64,000 bases of DNA. Source: Chromobacterium amazonense (GTDB lineage Bacteria > Pseudomonadota > Gammaproteobacteria > Burkholderiales > Chromobacteriaceae). Both the position numbers and the translations under genes were made by a program. A model generated the notes under the pieces. The model was not told the DNA's origin. It was given only the letters and a program-made list of their open reading frames with translations, and did not search any database. Positions within the stretch are counted from its first letter, which is position 1. Each line of letters begins with the position of its first letter. Shown here piece by piece: positions 34,833 to 45,429 of the stretch. The stretch lies in the NCBI RefSeq assembly GCF_001855565.1, contig NZ_MKCR01000004.1, forward strand, positions 124,001 through 188,000, given 5' to 3'.

Positions 34833-35810
34833 TCATTCAGCCGCCCGCCGGTACGGCAGGCGCAGGCGCGTGTGGTAGCGGTCGCCGCGGCGCTCGGTCG
34901 CCAAGCTGGCTTCGGCGTCGAAAAACAAGGCCAGGCGCTCGCGCAGATTGGACAGGGCCATGCCGCTGCCTGGGCTGGCGGGGTCGGACTCGTCCGGCAC
35001 CGGGTTATCCAGCGCCAGCTCCAGCAAGCCGCCGGCCAAGCGTGCCGCCACCCGGATCTCCACCTCGCCGGCCAGCCGTTCCGCGCCGTGATAGACGGCG
35101 TTTTCCACCAAGGGCTGCAGAATCAGCGGCGGCAGCGCGGCATCCTGCGGCGCATCCAGCTGCCAGGCCACGCGCAAGCGCGGCCCCAGGCGTTCGGACT
35201 CTATCGCCAGATACATCCGCGCCAACTCCACCTCGCGCGCCAGCGTCGACGCGCGCGCCGGGTCCGCCATCTGCGCCCGGAACAGGTCTGACAGATTCTC
35301 CAGCACGCTTTCCGCCTTGGCGGGCTGCAGCCGGATCAGCGCAATCGCCGCGTTCAGCGTATTGAACAGGAAGTGCGGCCGGATGCGCGCCTGCAAGGCC
35401 GCCAGCCTTGCCTCGGCCAGCGCCGGCGACAAGGCGCGCTGCCGCAGCGACAGATAATGCAATAACAGCACCGCCGCCAGCACGGCCACCCACGGCGCGG
35501 CCCAGCCTTGGCCCAGTTCGCCGTGCAGCGCGTACTGGCACAGCGCGAAACAGCCGCCGGTCAGCGTCAGCGCCCACAGCGGCCCCAGCCTTTGCCTGGC
35601 CAGCCATGGATGGGCCAACGCCAGCAGCGCCAGCGTCAACAGGCTGCCGGGCACGATGGCCAGCGCCGTCTGCAGCCAATGCCACAAAGGCTCCGGAGCG
35701 CCCAGCGCCAGCAGCCCATCGGCGAACAACAGCAGCAAAGGCAATAGCAGAACGCGCAGCATCACGCCCAGATTGCGGAAATCGGGCAATGGCGTCATCA
35801 GGGATAGCAA
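34833..35810 (-). CDS. LytS/AlgZ-type sensor histidine kinase
   Basis: The 325-aa protein has about four N-terminal helices and the His_kinase domain: LQARIRPHFLFNTLNAAIAL (phospho-acceptor His) and a HATPase region with PLILQPLVENAVYHG and GSGMALSNLRERL. This class partners LytTR regulators. AGGAGG lies four bases before a TTG at 35810, while the first ATG (35798) has no ribosome-binding site, so TTG may be the real start. No response regulator gene is adjacent in the window. Confidence 0.85.
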   Translation of the reverse strand: MLSLMTPLPDFRNLGVMLRVLLLPLLLLFADGLLALGAPEPLWHWLQTALAIVPGSLLTLALLALAHPWLARQRLGPLWALTLTGGCFALCQYALHGELGQGWAAPWVAVLAAVLLLHYLSLRQRALSPALAEARLAALQARIRPHFLFNTLNAAIALIRLQPAKAESVLENLSDLFRAQMADPARASTLAREVELARMYLAIESERLGPRLRVAWQLDAPQDAALPPLILQPLVENAVYHGAERLAGEVEIRVAARLAGGLLELALDNPVPDESDPASPGSGMALSNLRERLALFFDAEASLATERRGDRYHTRLRLPYRRAAE

Positions 35811-35959
35811 GCGGCCTCCTCAACCGTGGCTCATGTCGCGATCATAGCAAGCCAGCCGGCGAGCCGGCGCGACAGATTCATACGAATCAATACATTCGAT
35901 CAGAAAATATTCCGCACGGTGTATAACTTTAGGATGAGTCGATCCGAACCGAGTCCGCC

Positions 35960-36724
35960 ATGAAATTCTTGCTGGCCGTCCTGCGCCTGCTGTGGCTATG
36001 CGCATGGGCCGCTTCCGCGCTGGCTGCCGAGCTGCTGATCTCCACTGGCGAATACGCGCCATGGAGCGGCGAGCAATTGGCGCAGCAAGGCTTCGTCAGC
36101 CGGGTGGTGCGCGAGGCCTTCGCCCGCGAAGGCATACAGGTGCGCTTCCATTTCATGCCGTGGGCGCGGGCGCTGGAATCGCTGCGCAACGGCGACGTGG
36201 GGGCCAGTTCCTTTTGGTACGACGATCCGGCCAAGGCGCAGGAATTCCTGTACAGCGAGCCGATCTCCGAGCACCGCGAATTGCTGTTCCACCGCAAGGA
36301 TCTGGCGATGCCGCGCTGGCAGAAGCTGCGCGAGCTGAGCACCCTGCGCTTCGGCGCCACACGGGGCTACACCTATACCGCCGAATTCCGGCAACTGGCC
36401 AAGCAAGGCGTGTTGTCGGTGGAGGAAGCCAATGACGACAAGACCAATCTGCTGAAGCTGCTGGCCGGCCGCATAGAACTCTTCCCCTTGGACGAATTTA
36501 CCGGCTGGCAACTGCTGTCCTCCGACGCTTTCCCGCGCGGCGCGCACGATCTGGTCACCACCGAAGCCCGCCCGTTCAGCATCCAGTACGGCCACTTGCT
36601 GATGCAGCGCTCGCCGCGCAACGAGCAACTGATGGCCCGCTTCAACGCAGGCCTGGCCAAGCTGCGCGCCGACGGCACGCTGGAGCGCTTCAAACTGGAC
36701 CTGTATCGCGGCAGCGGCCAATAG
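35960..36724 (+). CDS. Periplasmic solute-binding-like protein (SBP_bac_3)
   Basis: The 254-aa precursor has a signal peptide (ending SALAA) and one bacterial type-3 solute-binding domain: LISTGEYAPWSGEQLAQQG, FHFMPWARALESLRNGDVGA, and FGATRGYTYT. Many such solitary members lack ABC permease partners, and some sense or bind amino acids. No transport genes flank it, so ligand and role are unknown. It is divergent from the kinase gene. Confidence 0.82.
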   Translation: MKFLLAVLRLLWLCAWAASALAAELLISTGEYAPWSGEQLAQQGFVSRVVREAFAREGIQVRFHFMPWARALESLRNGDVGASSFWYDDPAKAQEFLYSEPISEHRELLFHRKDLAMPRWQKLRELSTLRFGATRGYTYTAEFRQLAKQGVLSVEEANDDKTNLLKLLAGRIELFPLDEFTGWQLLSSDAFPRGAHDLVTTEARPFSIQYGHLLMQRSPRNEQLMARFNAGLAKLRADGTLERFKLDLYRGSGQ

Positions 36725-37071
36725 ACCGCCTCTGATCCGGCGCAAACTTTTGCGGTTTACGCGGTTTTCCCGGCTTTACACCGCGGCGGCGTGACGATTA
36801 CGGTGGTTCCCCGGCGCCGCCAGGCCTCCGCGCGCCGCACAAACCAATTTTTATGACATTTGAATACCAATCCGTTTTAATCATGGCAAACCGCCTCCGC
36901 CCTGCACCGTTTCCCGCCCTGGCCACTATGTCAGACGATATACGGTAGCCAATATATGGCTTGCATAATGCACTGCAACATGCTTTTAATCATTTTCAAA
37001 CAGCCGTTCGAAAACGCCGCGCACGGCCGTTCAAGATCCTGAATTCCCATCCATTTGCAGGAGATCCAGAG
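36725..37071 (+). promoter_or_regulatory. Upstream region of the pnt operon
   Basis: This 347-nt gap has no gene. TTGCAT (36961-36966), an 18-nt spacer and TTTAAT (36985-36990) form a candidate promoter about 80 nt before the pntAA start. Near the start of the gap CGCAAA/TTTGCG (36741-36754) with following Ts may end the solute-binding gene's transcript. A GC-rich dyad (GGCGGCG...CGCCGCC, 36783-36821) is also present. Confidence 0.45.
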
Positions 37072-38224
<1,153 letters not shown>

Positions 38225-38232
<8 letters not shown>

Positions 38233-38524
38233 TCCCTTCATCACCAGCCTCACCGTCTTCGTGCTGGCCGTCTTCGTCGGCTACCACGTGGTATGGAACG
38301 TCACCCCGGCGCTGCACACCCCGCTGATGGCGGTGACCAACGCCATCTCCGGCATCATCATCGTCGGCGCCATGCTGCAGGTGGTGGACGTGGGCGGCCA
38401 GGAAATCACCCTGACCTCGGTGCTGGGCACCATCGCTATTTTCCTCGCCAGCATCAATATCTTCGGCGGCTTCCTGGTGACCCAGCGCATGCTGGACATG
38501 TTCAAGAAAAAGAACAGGGGCTAA
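38225..38524 (+). CDS. pntAB: NAD(P) transhydrogenase subunit alpha part 2 (PntAB)
   Basis: This 99-aa protein has three helices and corresponds to the C-terminal membrane piece of E. coli Pnt[28 protein letters not shown] and [13 protein letters not shown]. It forms part of the proton channel dII. It lies between pntAA and pntB, with an 8-nt overlap and a 3-nt gap. Confidence 0.95.
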
Positions 38525-38527
38525 GCG

Positions 38528-39901
38528 ATGCAGAATATTTCAGCGATTCTTTACCTCGTCGCCGCGGTCCTGTTCATCCTGGCGCTGAAGGGGCTGTCCA
38601 GCCCGGCTTCGGCCCGGCGCGGCAATCTGTACGGCATCGTCGGCATGGCCATCGCCGTGCTGACTACCCTGCTGATCCTGGACAAGCCGGTGCTGGCGCT
38701 GATCGCCGGCGCCATCGCCGCCGGCGCCGTGATAGGCGGCTGGAAGGCGCGCACGGTGGAAATGACCGGCATGCCGGAGCTGGTGGCCGCCATGCACTCG
38801 CTGGTGGGCCTGTCGGCCGTGCTGATCGCCGTCGCCGCCATCTTCCACGCCGGCGTGGAGCACACGCCGGTGCAAAAAGTGGAGCTGTTCATCGGCGCCT
38901 TCATCGGCGCCATCACCTTCACCGCCTCGGTCGTCGCCTACGGCAAGCTGTCTGGTCGTTTTGGCGCCAAGGCGGTGAGCTTCTCCGGCCAACACCTGCT
39001 GAACCTGATCCTGGCGCTGGCCATGCTCGGCTTCGGCATCGCCTATTTCGCCACCGACAGCCAGGCCGCCTTCCTCGCCATGCTGGCCGTGGCGCTGGTG
39101 CTGGGCGTGACGCTGATCATCCCGATCGGCGGCGCCGACATGCCGGTGGTGGTGTCCATGCTGAACAGCTACTCCGGCTGGGCCGCGGCCGGCATCGGCT
39201 TCACCCTGAACAACCCGGTGCTGATCATCGCCGGCGCTTGCGTCGGCTCGTCCGGCGCCATCCTGTCCTACATCATGTGCAAGGCGATGAACCGCTCCAT
39301 CGTCAGCGTGCTGCTGGGCGGCTTCGGCGCGGAAGTAGCTGCCGGACCGGCGGCCGGGCCGGGCGAGGCCAAGCCGTACAAGGCCGGCAGCGCCGAGGAC
39401 GCCGCCTTCCTGATGGCCAACGCCGACCAGGTGGTGATCGTGCCGGGCTACGGCCTGGCGGTGTCCCGCGCCCAGCACGCCTTGCAGGAGTTCGCCGAGC
39501 TGCTGCACGAAAAAGGCGTCAGCGTCCGCTACGCCATCCATCCGGTGGCCGGCCGCATGCCGGGCCACATGAACGTGCTGCTGGCCGAGGCCGAAGTGCC
39601 GTACGAGCAGGTGCTGGAGATGGAAGAAATCAACGCCGACTTCTCCACCACCGACGTGGTGCTGGTGATCGGCGCCAACGACGTGGTCAACCCCGCGGCG
39701 CAGAAGGACAAGGCCAGCCCGATTTACGGCATGCCCATCCTTGAAGCGCACAAGGCGCGCAACGTCATTGTGGTGAAACGTTCGATGAGCGCCGGCTATG
39801 CCGGCCTGGATAACGAACTGTTTTACATGGATAAAACCATGATGGTGTTCGGCGATGCGAAAAAAGTGGTGGAAGACCTGCTGAAAAACGCCGTACATTG
39901 A
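38528..39901 (+). CDS. pntB: NAD(P) transhydrogenase subunit beta (PntB)
   Basis: The 457-aa subunit has about nine helices (1-260) and a C-terminal NADPH-binding dIII with VIVPGYGLAVSRAQH, HPVAGRMPGHMNVLLAEA, VLVIGANDVVNPAA and VVKRSMSAGYAGLDNELF. It couples hydride transfer to proton movement. A terminator follows. Confidence 0.96.
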   Translation: MQNISAILYLVAAVLFILALKGLSSPASARRGNLYGIVGMAIAVLTTLLILDKPVLALIAGAIAAGAVIGGWKARTVEMTGMPELVAAMHSLVGLSAVLIAVAAIFHAGVEHTPVQKVELFIGAFIGAITFTASVVAYGKLSGRFGAKAVSFSGQHLLNLILALAMLGFGIAYFATDSQAAFLAMLAVALVLGVTLIIPIGGADMPVVVSMLNSYSGWAAAGIGFTLNNPVLIIAGACVGSSGAILSYIMCKAMNRSIVSVLLGGFGAEVAAGPAAGPGEAKPYKAGSAEDAAFLMANADQVVIVPGYGLAVSRAQHALQEFAELLHEKGVSVRYAIHPVAGRMPGHMNVLLAEAEVPYEQVLEMEEINADFSTTDVVLVIGANDVVNPAAQKDKASPIYGMPILEAHKARNVIVVKRSMSAGYAGLDNELFYMDKTMMVFGDAKKVVEDLLKNAVH

Positions 39902-39923
39902 CGACGCCGCCCGCGCTGAGCAA

Positions 39924-39947
39924 CGCCCGCCGCTGGCGGGCGTTTTT
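39924..39947 (+). terminator. Terminator of the pnt operon
   Basis: A perfect 8-bp stem CGCCCGCC/GGCGGGCG with a GCT loop is followed by TTTTT. Confidence 0.92.
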
Positions 39948-39979
39948 GCATTCTTCGCTCGACAAGAACAGGAGACAGC

Positions 39980-40648
39980 ATGCCCTCCCTCAGCGCCCTT
40001 CTCATCAGCGGCAGCATGATGCTGCCGACGCAAGCCCTGCCCGATCTGCAACACACCGAATGGCGGCTGCAATCGCCGGCCCAATCCGCGCCGCTGCCGA
40101 CGCTGAGCATCGCCGACAACCGCATCAGCGGCTTTGCCGGCTGCAATCGCTTCACCCTGGGGATAGACCATGACGGCAAGCACCAGGTAGCCACCACCCG
40201 CATGGCGTGCGCGCCGGAAACCATGCAGCGCGAACAGGCGCTGTTGAGCCTGCTGGGCGCGCCGTTCCGGCTGCTGCCCTCCGACGACCGCCAGCACCTG
40301 ACCTTGCAGGCCGGCAAGACCGAATACCGCTTCGAAAGGGTCGACGCCGCGGCGGCGCAAGCCGCTATCGCCGCCAAACCGGCCGCAGCGGCATGGCAAC
40401 CCGAATCCGGCGAGCAATACTGGTACGTCACCAGCGGCGCCTGCGCCAGCGGCATCTGCCTGCAGCTGCGCAGCCGCGAAGACCAGCCATGGCAGAGCTA
40501 TGCCGGCGCCATCAGCGGCTTTCAAGCCGAGCCGGGCCGCCGCTACTACCTGAAACTGCAGGGCGAGCCGGCGGCCGATGGCGGCCAGCCGACGCTGCAG
40601 CTGGTCAAGGTGATCTATCAGGAAACCGTCACGCCGATAGCCGATTGA
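39980..40648 (+). CDS. META and DUF4377 domain protein, exported
   Basis: The 222-aa precursor has a hydrophobic N-terminus (SALLISGSMMLPTQA) and a META/HslJ domain (TEWRL, SGFAGCNRF, TTRMACAPETMQREQALL), followed by a DUF4377-like domain with YWYVTSGACASGICLQLRSR. META domains occur in HslJ, linked to novobiocin resistance and motility in other species. It follows AGGAG and precedes a paralogue 54 nt away. Confidence 0.8.
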   Translation: MPSLSALLISGSMMLPTQALPDLQHTEWRLQSPAQSAPLPTLSIADNRISGFAGCNRFTLGIDHDGKHQVATTRMACAPETMQREQALLSLLGAPFRLLPSDDRQHLTLQAGKTEYRFERVDAAAAQAAIAAKPAAAAWQPESGEQYWYVTSGACASGICLQLRSREDQPWQSYAGAISGFQAEPGRRYYLKLQGEPAADGGQPTLQLVKVIYQETVTPIAD

Positions 40649-40702
40649 CGGAACCCACGGCGCGCGGCGGCGTCTGACTTCCATTTACATTAGGAAAATA
40701 CG

Positions 40703-41371
40703 ATGAACCATCGCCTGATCCTGTCCTCCCTGGCGGCGGCCCTGCTGGCCGGCTGCGCCGGCACCCAAGGCCCCGCCGGCTCTGCCGCCGCGCCCACGCT
40801 GTCCCAGCTGCAAGGCGAGTGGAAGCAGCTGGATGCCGGCCCGGCCGCCGCCAGCTTGCAGATCGCCGAGCAGCGGCTGTCGATCAAGGCCGGTTGCAAC
40901 GGCATGTTCGGCCCGGCCACGCTGGAAGACGGCAAGCTGCGCGCCAAGCCGCTGGCGGCCACCATGATGATGTGTCCGCCGGAGGCGATGCAGCGCGACG
41001 CCGCGCTGAGCCGCCAGCTGGAAGCGGGCATGCCGGTCAAGCTGGAGCAGGGCCAGTTGCTGCTGGGCGAAGGCAAGGACGCGATGCGCTTTGAAAAACT
41101 GCCGCAGGGCGAGATCAAGTTCATCTCCGTCGCCGCCGAACGCAAGCCGTGCAGCGGCGTCGCGCCGATGCAATGCCTGCAGGTGCGCGCCGACAAGAAC
41201 CAGCCGTGGCAGCTGCATTACGGCGAGATTGAGGGTTTCCAGCCGGAACCGGGCACCGCCTATCGCCTGCGCGTCAAAGAGGTGAAGGTTGACAATCCGC
41301 CGGCCGATGCCTCGTCCATCCGCTGGATTCTGGACATGGTGGTGGAACAAGAAGTGGTGAAGAAGCCTTGA
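40703..41371 (+). CDS. META and DUF4377 domain lipoprotein
   Basis: The 222-aa precursor has lipobox LLAGC (C18), a META domain (SIKAGCNGMFGPA, MMMCPPEAMQRDAALS) and a clear DUF4377 domain (ECs CSGVAPMQCLQVRADKNQPWQLHYGEIEGFQPEPGTAY; only short parts quoted conserved: CLQVR, GEIEGF). The domain order and length equal those of the neighbour at 39980, so the pair arose by tandem duplication; this copy is a lipoprotein. Function is unknown. Confidence 0.8.
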   Translation: MNHRLILSSLAAALLAGCAGTQGPAGSAAAPTLSQLQGEWKQLDAGPAAASLQIAEQRLSIKAGCNGMFGPATLEDGKLRAKPLAATMMMCPPEAMQRDAALSRQLEAGMPVKLEQGQLLLGEGKDAMRFEKLPQGEIKFISVAAERKPCSGVAPMQCLQVRADKNQPWQLHYGEIEGFQPEPGTAYRLRVKEVKVDNPPADASSIRWILDMVVEQEVVKKP

Positions 41372-41784
41372 TAGCCTGCTTACGATCTTACGAATAGGTT
41401 TGGGATTGGGCTTGTGAGGGGGAAGAACGCCACGTATGCGATGAGCACCGGTCCCTTCAAGCCTGCCGCCGGGTGGCTGGCCCGAGGTTTTAAGCGGCTG
41501 CCTGTTTGAGCCCCGCGACGTTAGCGCGGGGCGAGTTCAGCCGCGCCTCGGGCCTGACGGGACCCGGCGGGGAGCCGCAGGCCAGGCTTGCAGGGTGGCC
41601 TTTAGGGGTGGAGGGGATATTTGGCCAAGCAAATATCCCCTCCCTGTCCGCCGGGCAGCCCCGGCTATGAAAATCATTATCCGCGCAGCGGATGCAAAAC
41701 CATGATGATTGCGGGCAGATTCCGGCTCGGGCGCGGAATGGCCGCTCTGCTACAATCGCGGCATTGAAATTGCAGGAGGCCGCC
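41372..41784. other. Intergenic region with several stem-loops
   Basis: The 413-nt gap holds no convincing gene; an open frame on the minus strand (41490-41888) reads low-complexity residues and overlaps the next start. It contains CCCCGCG/CGCGGGG (41513-41535 region), a perfect 14-bp hairpin (41610-41643) and CCGGG/CCCGG near 41650-41665. The dense stems resemble an intergenic repeat element rather than a promoter. The downstream gene has its own ribosome-binding site at 41774-41780. Confidence 0.55.
41610..41643. repeat. Perfect 14-bp hairpin in the intergenic repeat region
   Basis: GGAGGGGATATTTG and CAAATATCCCCTCC enclose a 6-nt loop GCCAAG. No T-run follows on either strand, so it is not a standard terminator. 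It is part of a GC-rich stretch that looks like a repeated element. Confidence 0.7.
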
Positions 41785-42606
41785 ATGAGCCTGATTCCCG
41801 AAATCAAACCCCAGCAATCGCTGGAGCTGCTCAAAGAGCTGCACATCCTCACCCGCGACGGCAAGATCAACCAGGACACCCGCCGCAAGCTGAAGCAGGT
41901 CTACCACCTGTACCAGTTCATCGAACCCTTGATGACCGACGTGCTGGAGAAAAAAGGCGCGATGACGCTGGCCGACCACGGCGCCGGCAAGTCCTACCTC
42001 GGCTTCATCCTGTACGACCTGTTCCTGAAGGACAAGGCCGCCGGCCATATCTACGGCGTGGAAACCCGGCAAGAGCTGGTGGACAAGTCGCGAGAGCTGG
42101 CCGAGCGCCTGGGCTTCGAACGCATGGGCTTCCTGAACCTGACGGTGGAGCAATCGATCACCTCTACCGAACTGCCGGAGCAGGTGGACATCATCACCGC
42201 GCTGCACGCCTGCAACACCGCCACCGACGACGCCATCCGCTTCGCGCTGGCCAAGGACGCCCAGTACATCGTGCTGGTGCCGTGCTGCCAGGCCGAGGTG
42301 GCCGCCGTGCTGCGGCAGAAGAAGAACGAGACTTTCGGCAAGACGCCGCTGTCCGAGCTGTGGCGCCACCCCATCCACACCCGCGAGTTCGGCAGCCAGC
42401 TGACCAATGTGCTGCGCTGCCTGCAGCTGGAGGCCCGCGGCTACCAGTTGACTGTCACCGAGCTGGTGGGCTGGGAACACTCGATGAAGAACGAGCTGAT
42501 CATCGCCAAGAAGACCGGCAAGGGCAAAGCCAGCGCCCGCGAGCGCCAGCTGGCCATCCTGGACGAACTGAACCTGATGGATCTGCGCGAGCGCTTCGCC
42601 TACTGA
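41785..42606 (+). CDS. SAM-dependent methyltransferase, Methyltransf_32-like
   Basis: The 273-aa protein has MTLADHGAGKSYLGFILYDL (SAM loop), YGVETRQELVDKSRELA and LVPCCQAEVAAVL, similar to PF13679 proteins related to METTL25/GSTCD. Substrates of bacterial members are unknown. The ATG at 41785 lies five bases after CAGGAGG, so the frame's upstream extension is not coding. It is followed convergently by the MCP gene. Confidence 0.75.
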   Translation: MSLIPEIKPQQSLELLKELHILTRDGKINQDTRRKLKQVYHLYQFIEPLMTDVLEKKGAMTLADHGAGKSYLGFILYDLFLKDKAAGHIYGVETRQELVDKSRELAERLGFERMGFLNLTVEQSITSTELPEQVDIITALHACNTATDDAIRFALAKDAQYIVLVPCCQAEVAAVLRQKKNETFGKTPLSELWRHPIHTREFGSQLTNVLRCLQLEARGYQLTVTELVGWEHSMKNELIIAKKTGKGKASARERQLAILDELNLMDLRERFAY

Positions 42607-42633
42607 TCGCGCCCCGCTGGCCCTACATGCCGG

Positions 42634-44262
42634 CTAAAGCCGGAAGCGCGCCGTGACGCTTTGCAGCGCGTGCGACAACTCGTTGAGCTGGCTGGAGGTG
42701 GTGGCCAGCTCTTCCACCGTGGCGCTGTTGGACTCCGCCATCTGCGATACTTGCTCCATGTTCTGAGCCAGACTCAGGCTGGCGGTGCGCTGCTCGCCCA
42801 GCGCGCCGGTGATGGTGGAAATGGTATCGACGATGGACAGCGTGCTGCCCTCGATCTCGCCCATGGAGTCGCTGGCCTCGCGCGCGCTGCCGCTGACGGT
42901 TTCCACGCTGGACAGGCTCTGATCCATGCTGCCCACCACCTTCTCCACCCCTTGCTGGATGGCGGAAATCATCTGGGTGATTTCCTGGGCCGAGCTGGCG
43001 GTGCGCTCCGCCAGCTTGCGCACCTCGTCCGCCACCACGGCGAAACCGCGGCCCATCTCGCCGGCGCGCGCGGCCTCGATGGCCGCGTTCAGCGCCAGCA
43101 GATTGGTCTGGTCCGCCACATCGCGGATCACCGTGACGATATTGCCGATGCGCTGCACCTCGCCGGTCAGCGTGCGCATTTCTTCCGATGTCGCAGCCAC
43201 GGCCTCGCTGACGGAATGAATCTTGCCGACCGAGGCCTGCACCGCCCGTCCGCCGCGGGAGGCGAGCTGGCCGGCTTCCTTGGCCTGGCGCGCCGCCTCT
43301 TCGGAATTATCCGCCACATGATTGATGCTGACTGTCAGCTGCTCGATGGTGGCCGCCGCTTCGGACGTGGCCTCGGACTGGCGCTGAGCGCCGGTGGCCA
43401 CCTGCTGCGCCATGCTGGCCAGCTCATGGGCGGAGTCCGACACCTGGCTGGCATTGCTCTGGATGCTGGAAACCACTTGCCGCAAACCCTTGCGCATGTT
43501 CTGGATATTGCGGGCGATTTCCACCGCCTCGTCGCGCGACTCGGGCAGGTCCTCATCCGCGCCGCTCAGATCGCCCTGCTCGATATGCCGCACCAGCTGC
43601 ACGGATTTGCGCAGCGGGGTGGTCACCAGGTTGGAAATCGTTAAGGCGATGGCCACGGCCACCAACACCGCCAAGCCGGCGGAAACCAGCATGATGGACA
43701 AGGCCTGGTTATAAGCGGATTTGCTTTCGTCCAGCGCCTGTTGCACTTTGTCATGCTGATAGGCGGTCAATTCATCCAACTGCTGTTGAAAAGCGGTGAT
43801 GGCTGGGGCAAAACGTTTTTTCAGGAAGGCCTGGGCTTCAGCATTTTTATTGGCTCTAGCCAGCGCGTATAAAGGATCGTACAACGGCGTCAAGGCCTCG
43901 CGCGCCTGCATGACCTTGGACAGGATACCCCGGCCTTTCGGGGCCACCACCACCTTGTCCAATTCGCTCAGAATAGCCGTATTTTCCGTCTTCAAACCCT
44001 CTATCTTGGCAATGCTGGCCTCGATGTCCGGCGCTTCCGTCGCAATGATCGCGTCGCGCATCAGTCTGGAGATGTTCAAGGTGGAGACGATCAGCTTGTT
44101 GCACATCTCCACCTTGGGGTAGCGATTGCCGGTGATTTCTTCCTGCTTGTCCCTTATCGCATTCAACTTGAGAATGGCGGAAACCACGATGGCGATCAGA
44201 ATCAGAATCAGCAAGCCATAGCCGGCCAATAGCTTCTGCTTGACGGTAAGCTGGGATAGCAT
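42634..44262 (-). CDS. Methyl-accepting chemotaxis protein
   Basis: The 542-aa receptor has two membrane helices (about 10-32 and 190-212) around a helical periplasmic ligand domain (about 33-190, four-helix bundle type with [12 protein letters not shown]). A HAMP (about 213-265) and an MA signalling domain with the hairpin tip [21 protein letters not shown] follow. No C-terminal CheR pentapeptide is seen. Ligand unknown. GGAGAG precedes the ATG. Confidence 0.93.
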   Translation of the reverse strand: MLSQLTVKQKLLAGYGLLILILIAIVVSAILKLNAIRDKQEEITGNRYPKVEMCNKLIVSTLNISRLMRDAIIATEAPDIEASIAKIEGLKTENTAILSELDKVVVAPKGRGILSKVMQAREALTPLYDPLYALARANKNAEAQAFLKKRFAPAITAFQQQLDELTAYQHDKVQQALDESKSAYNQALSIMLVSAGLAVLVAVAIALTISNLVTTPLRKSVQLVRHIEQGDLSGADEDLPESRDEAVEIARNIQNMRKGLRQVVSSIQSNASQVSDSAHELASMAQQVATGAQRQSEATSEAAATIEQLTVSINHVADNSEEAARQAKEAGQLASRGGRAVQASVGKIHSVSEAVAATSEEMRTLTGEVQRIGNIVTVIRDVADQTNLLALNAAIEAARAGEMGRGFAVVADEVRKLAERTASSAQEITQMISAIQQGVEKVVGSMDQSLSSVETVSGSAREASDSMGEIEGSTLSIVDTISTITGALGEQRTASLSLAQNMEQVSQMAESNSATVEELATTSSQLNELSHALQSVTARFRL

Positions 44263-44482
44263 GGTTTTCTCTCCGACACGACGGCGGCCATTTCTCAGGG
44301 CGTGCTTAGCACCGCGTACTACCACGCCTGTCAGCTTGCAACATAGTCGCTAGGCGGTGGCGGCGCAAAATAAAACCCCTTGTCCGCTTGCTCGCAACGA
44401 CCTGAAATGGCGTATTCCCCCTTACTTTCACAGAGCCATTGCCTAAGCTCAAACCAGTGACCGAGCAAACGGGAGAGTGCGG

Positions 44483-45304
44483 ATGCAAGTGGCGGAAATC
44501 TTCGACAAGGCGTCAGGCAAGCTGCCGATGGTGCCCAAGGTGGTGCAGGAGCTGATGGCCAGCTTCCATCGCAACGACATCAATATCGGCGAAATCACCA
44601 ATATGGTGATGCATGACCAGGTGCTGAGCGCGCGCGTGCTGCGGCTGGCCAATAGCGCCCGCTTCGGCAGCAGCCGGCGCATCGGCTCGCTGGACGACGC
44701 CGTGGTGTTGCTGGGCTTCGACAACCTCAGGGTGCTGGTCATCGCTTCCGGCATCACCGGCGCCACGCTGGGCATCACCGGCTTCGACATGAAGGCTTTC
44801 TGGCTGCGCTGCTTCGCCATGGCCAATACCTGCAAACTGCTGGCCAAACTGTGCGGGCTGGACCCGCAGCTGGGGTATACCTGCGGCCTGCTGTCGAATA
44901 TCGGCGAACTGGTGCTGTTCGTCGCCGTGCCGGAACAGGCGCAGCAGATCGACCGCATCGTCGCCGGCGGCACCGACCGCATCGCCGCCGAGCGCATGCT
45001 GCTGGGCATGGATCTGACGGTGCTGGGCGCCGAACTGGCCCGACGCTGGAATTTCCCGGACGAAATCCAGGAAGCCATCCTGAACCAGCATGATCTGCTG
45101 AACGAGGACGCCTCGCCGTTCGCGCTGCTGTTAGGGCTGACCAGCTGCATCGTCTCCGGCTTCCGCCACGGCATGCCGACCGAAGACATGCTGGCCAGCC
45201 TGCCGGAACGGGTGCTGGAGCGGCTCAACCTGGACAGCGAACGCATGGAAGCCTCGATCGAGCAGCTGCAGCAAGCCAGCACGCTGGTGGACGAATTATT
45301 CTAA
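44483..45304 (+). CDS. HDOD domain protein
   Basis: The 273-aa protein has one HDOD domain (about 10-200) with LPMVPKVVQELMASF, NDINIGEITNMVMHDQVLSARVLRLANSARFG and the HD-derived GLLSNIGELVLF and HDLL elements; the metal residues of true HD phosphodiesterases are absent or changed. HDOD proteins act in signalling and motility. ATG 44483 follows GGGAGA; an upstream GTG (44477) is less likely. It is divergent from the MCP gene, possibly as a chemotaxis-related pair. Confidence 0.85.
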   Translation: MQVAEIFDKASGKLPMVPKVVQELMASFHRNDINIGEITNMVMHDQVLSARVLRLANSARFGSSRRIGSLDDAVVLLGFDNLRVLVIASGITGATLGITGFDMKAFWLRCFAMANTCKLLAKLCGLDPQLGYTCGLLSNIGELVLFVAVPEQAQQIDRIVAGGTDRIAAERMLLGMDLTVLGAELARRWNFPDEIQEAILNQHDLLNEDASPFALLLGLTSCIVSGFRHGMPTEDMLASLPERVLERLNLDSERMEASIEQLQQASTLVDELF

Positions 45305-45378
45305 GAGCGGCATTTCGGCTCCGCGAGCCGCGGCAACAAGAGCATGGCGGCCCGCCGCCTCGCCTGGAGCGCCGACGC

Positions 45379-45413
45379 AAAAACGCCGCCGGGCCTCACG
45401 ACCCGGCGGCGCT
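45379..45413. terminator. Bidirectional terminator between HDOD and RNB genes
   Basis: A 10-bp stem CGCCGCCGGG/CCCGGCGGCG with an 8-nt loop. On the minus strand it is followed by TTTTT; on the plus strand by CTTT. Confidence 0.85.
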
Positions 45414-45429
45414 TTACCAGAACGGGGAA

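Noticed and set aside
38540-40684. 714-codon minus-strand frame over pntB and META genes
   Set aside because: Shadow of GC-rich genes on the other strand; low-complexity composition.
41490-41888. 132-codon minus-strand frame in the stem-rich gap
   Set aside because: Runs through hairpins and into the start of the methyltransferase gene; low-complexity product.
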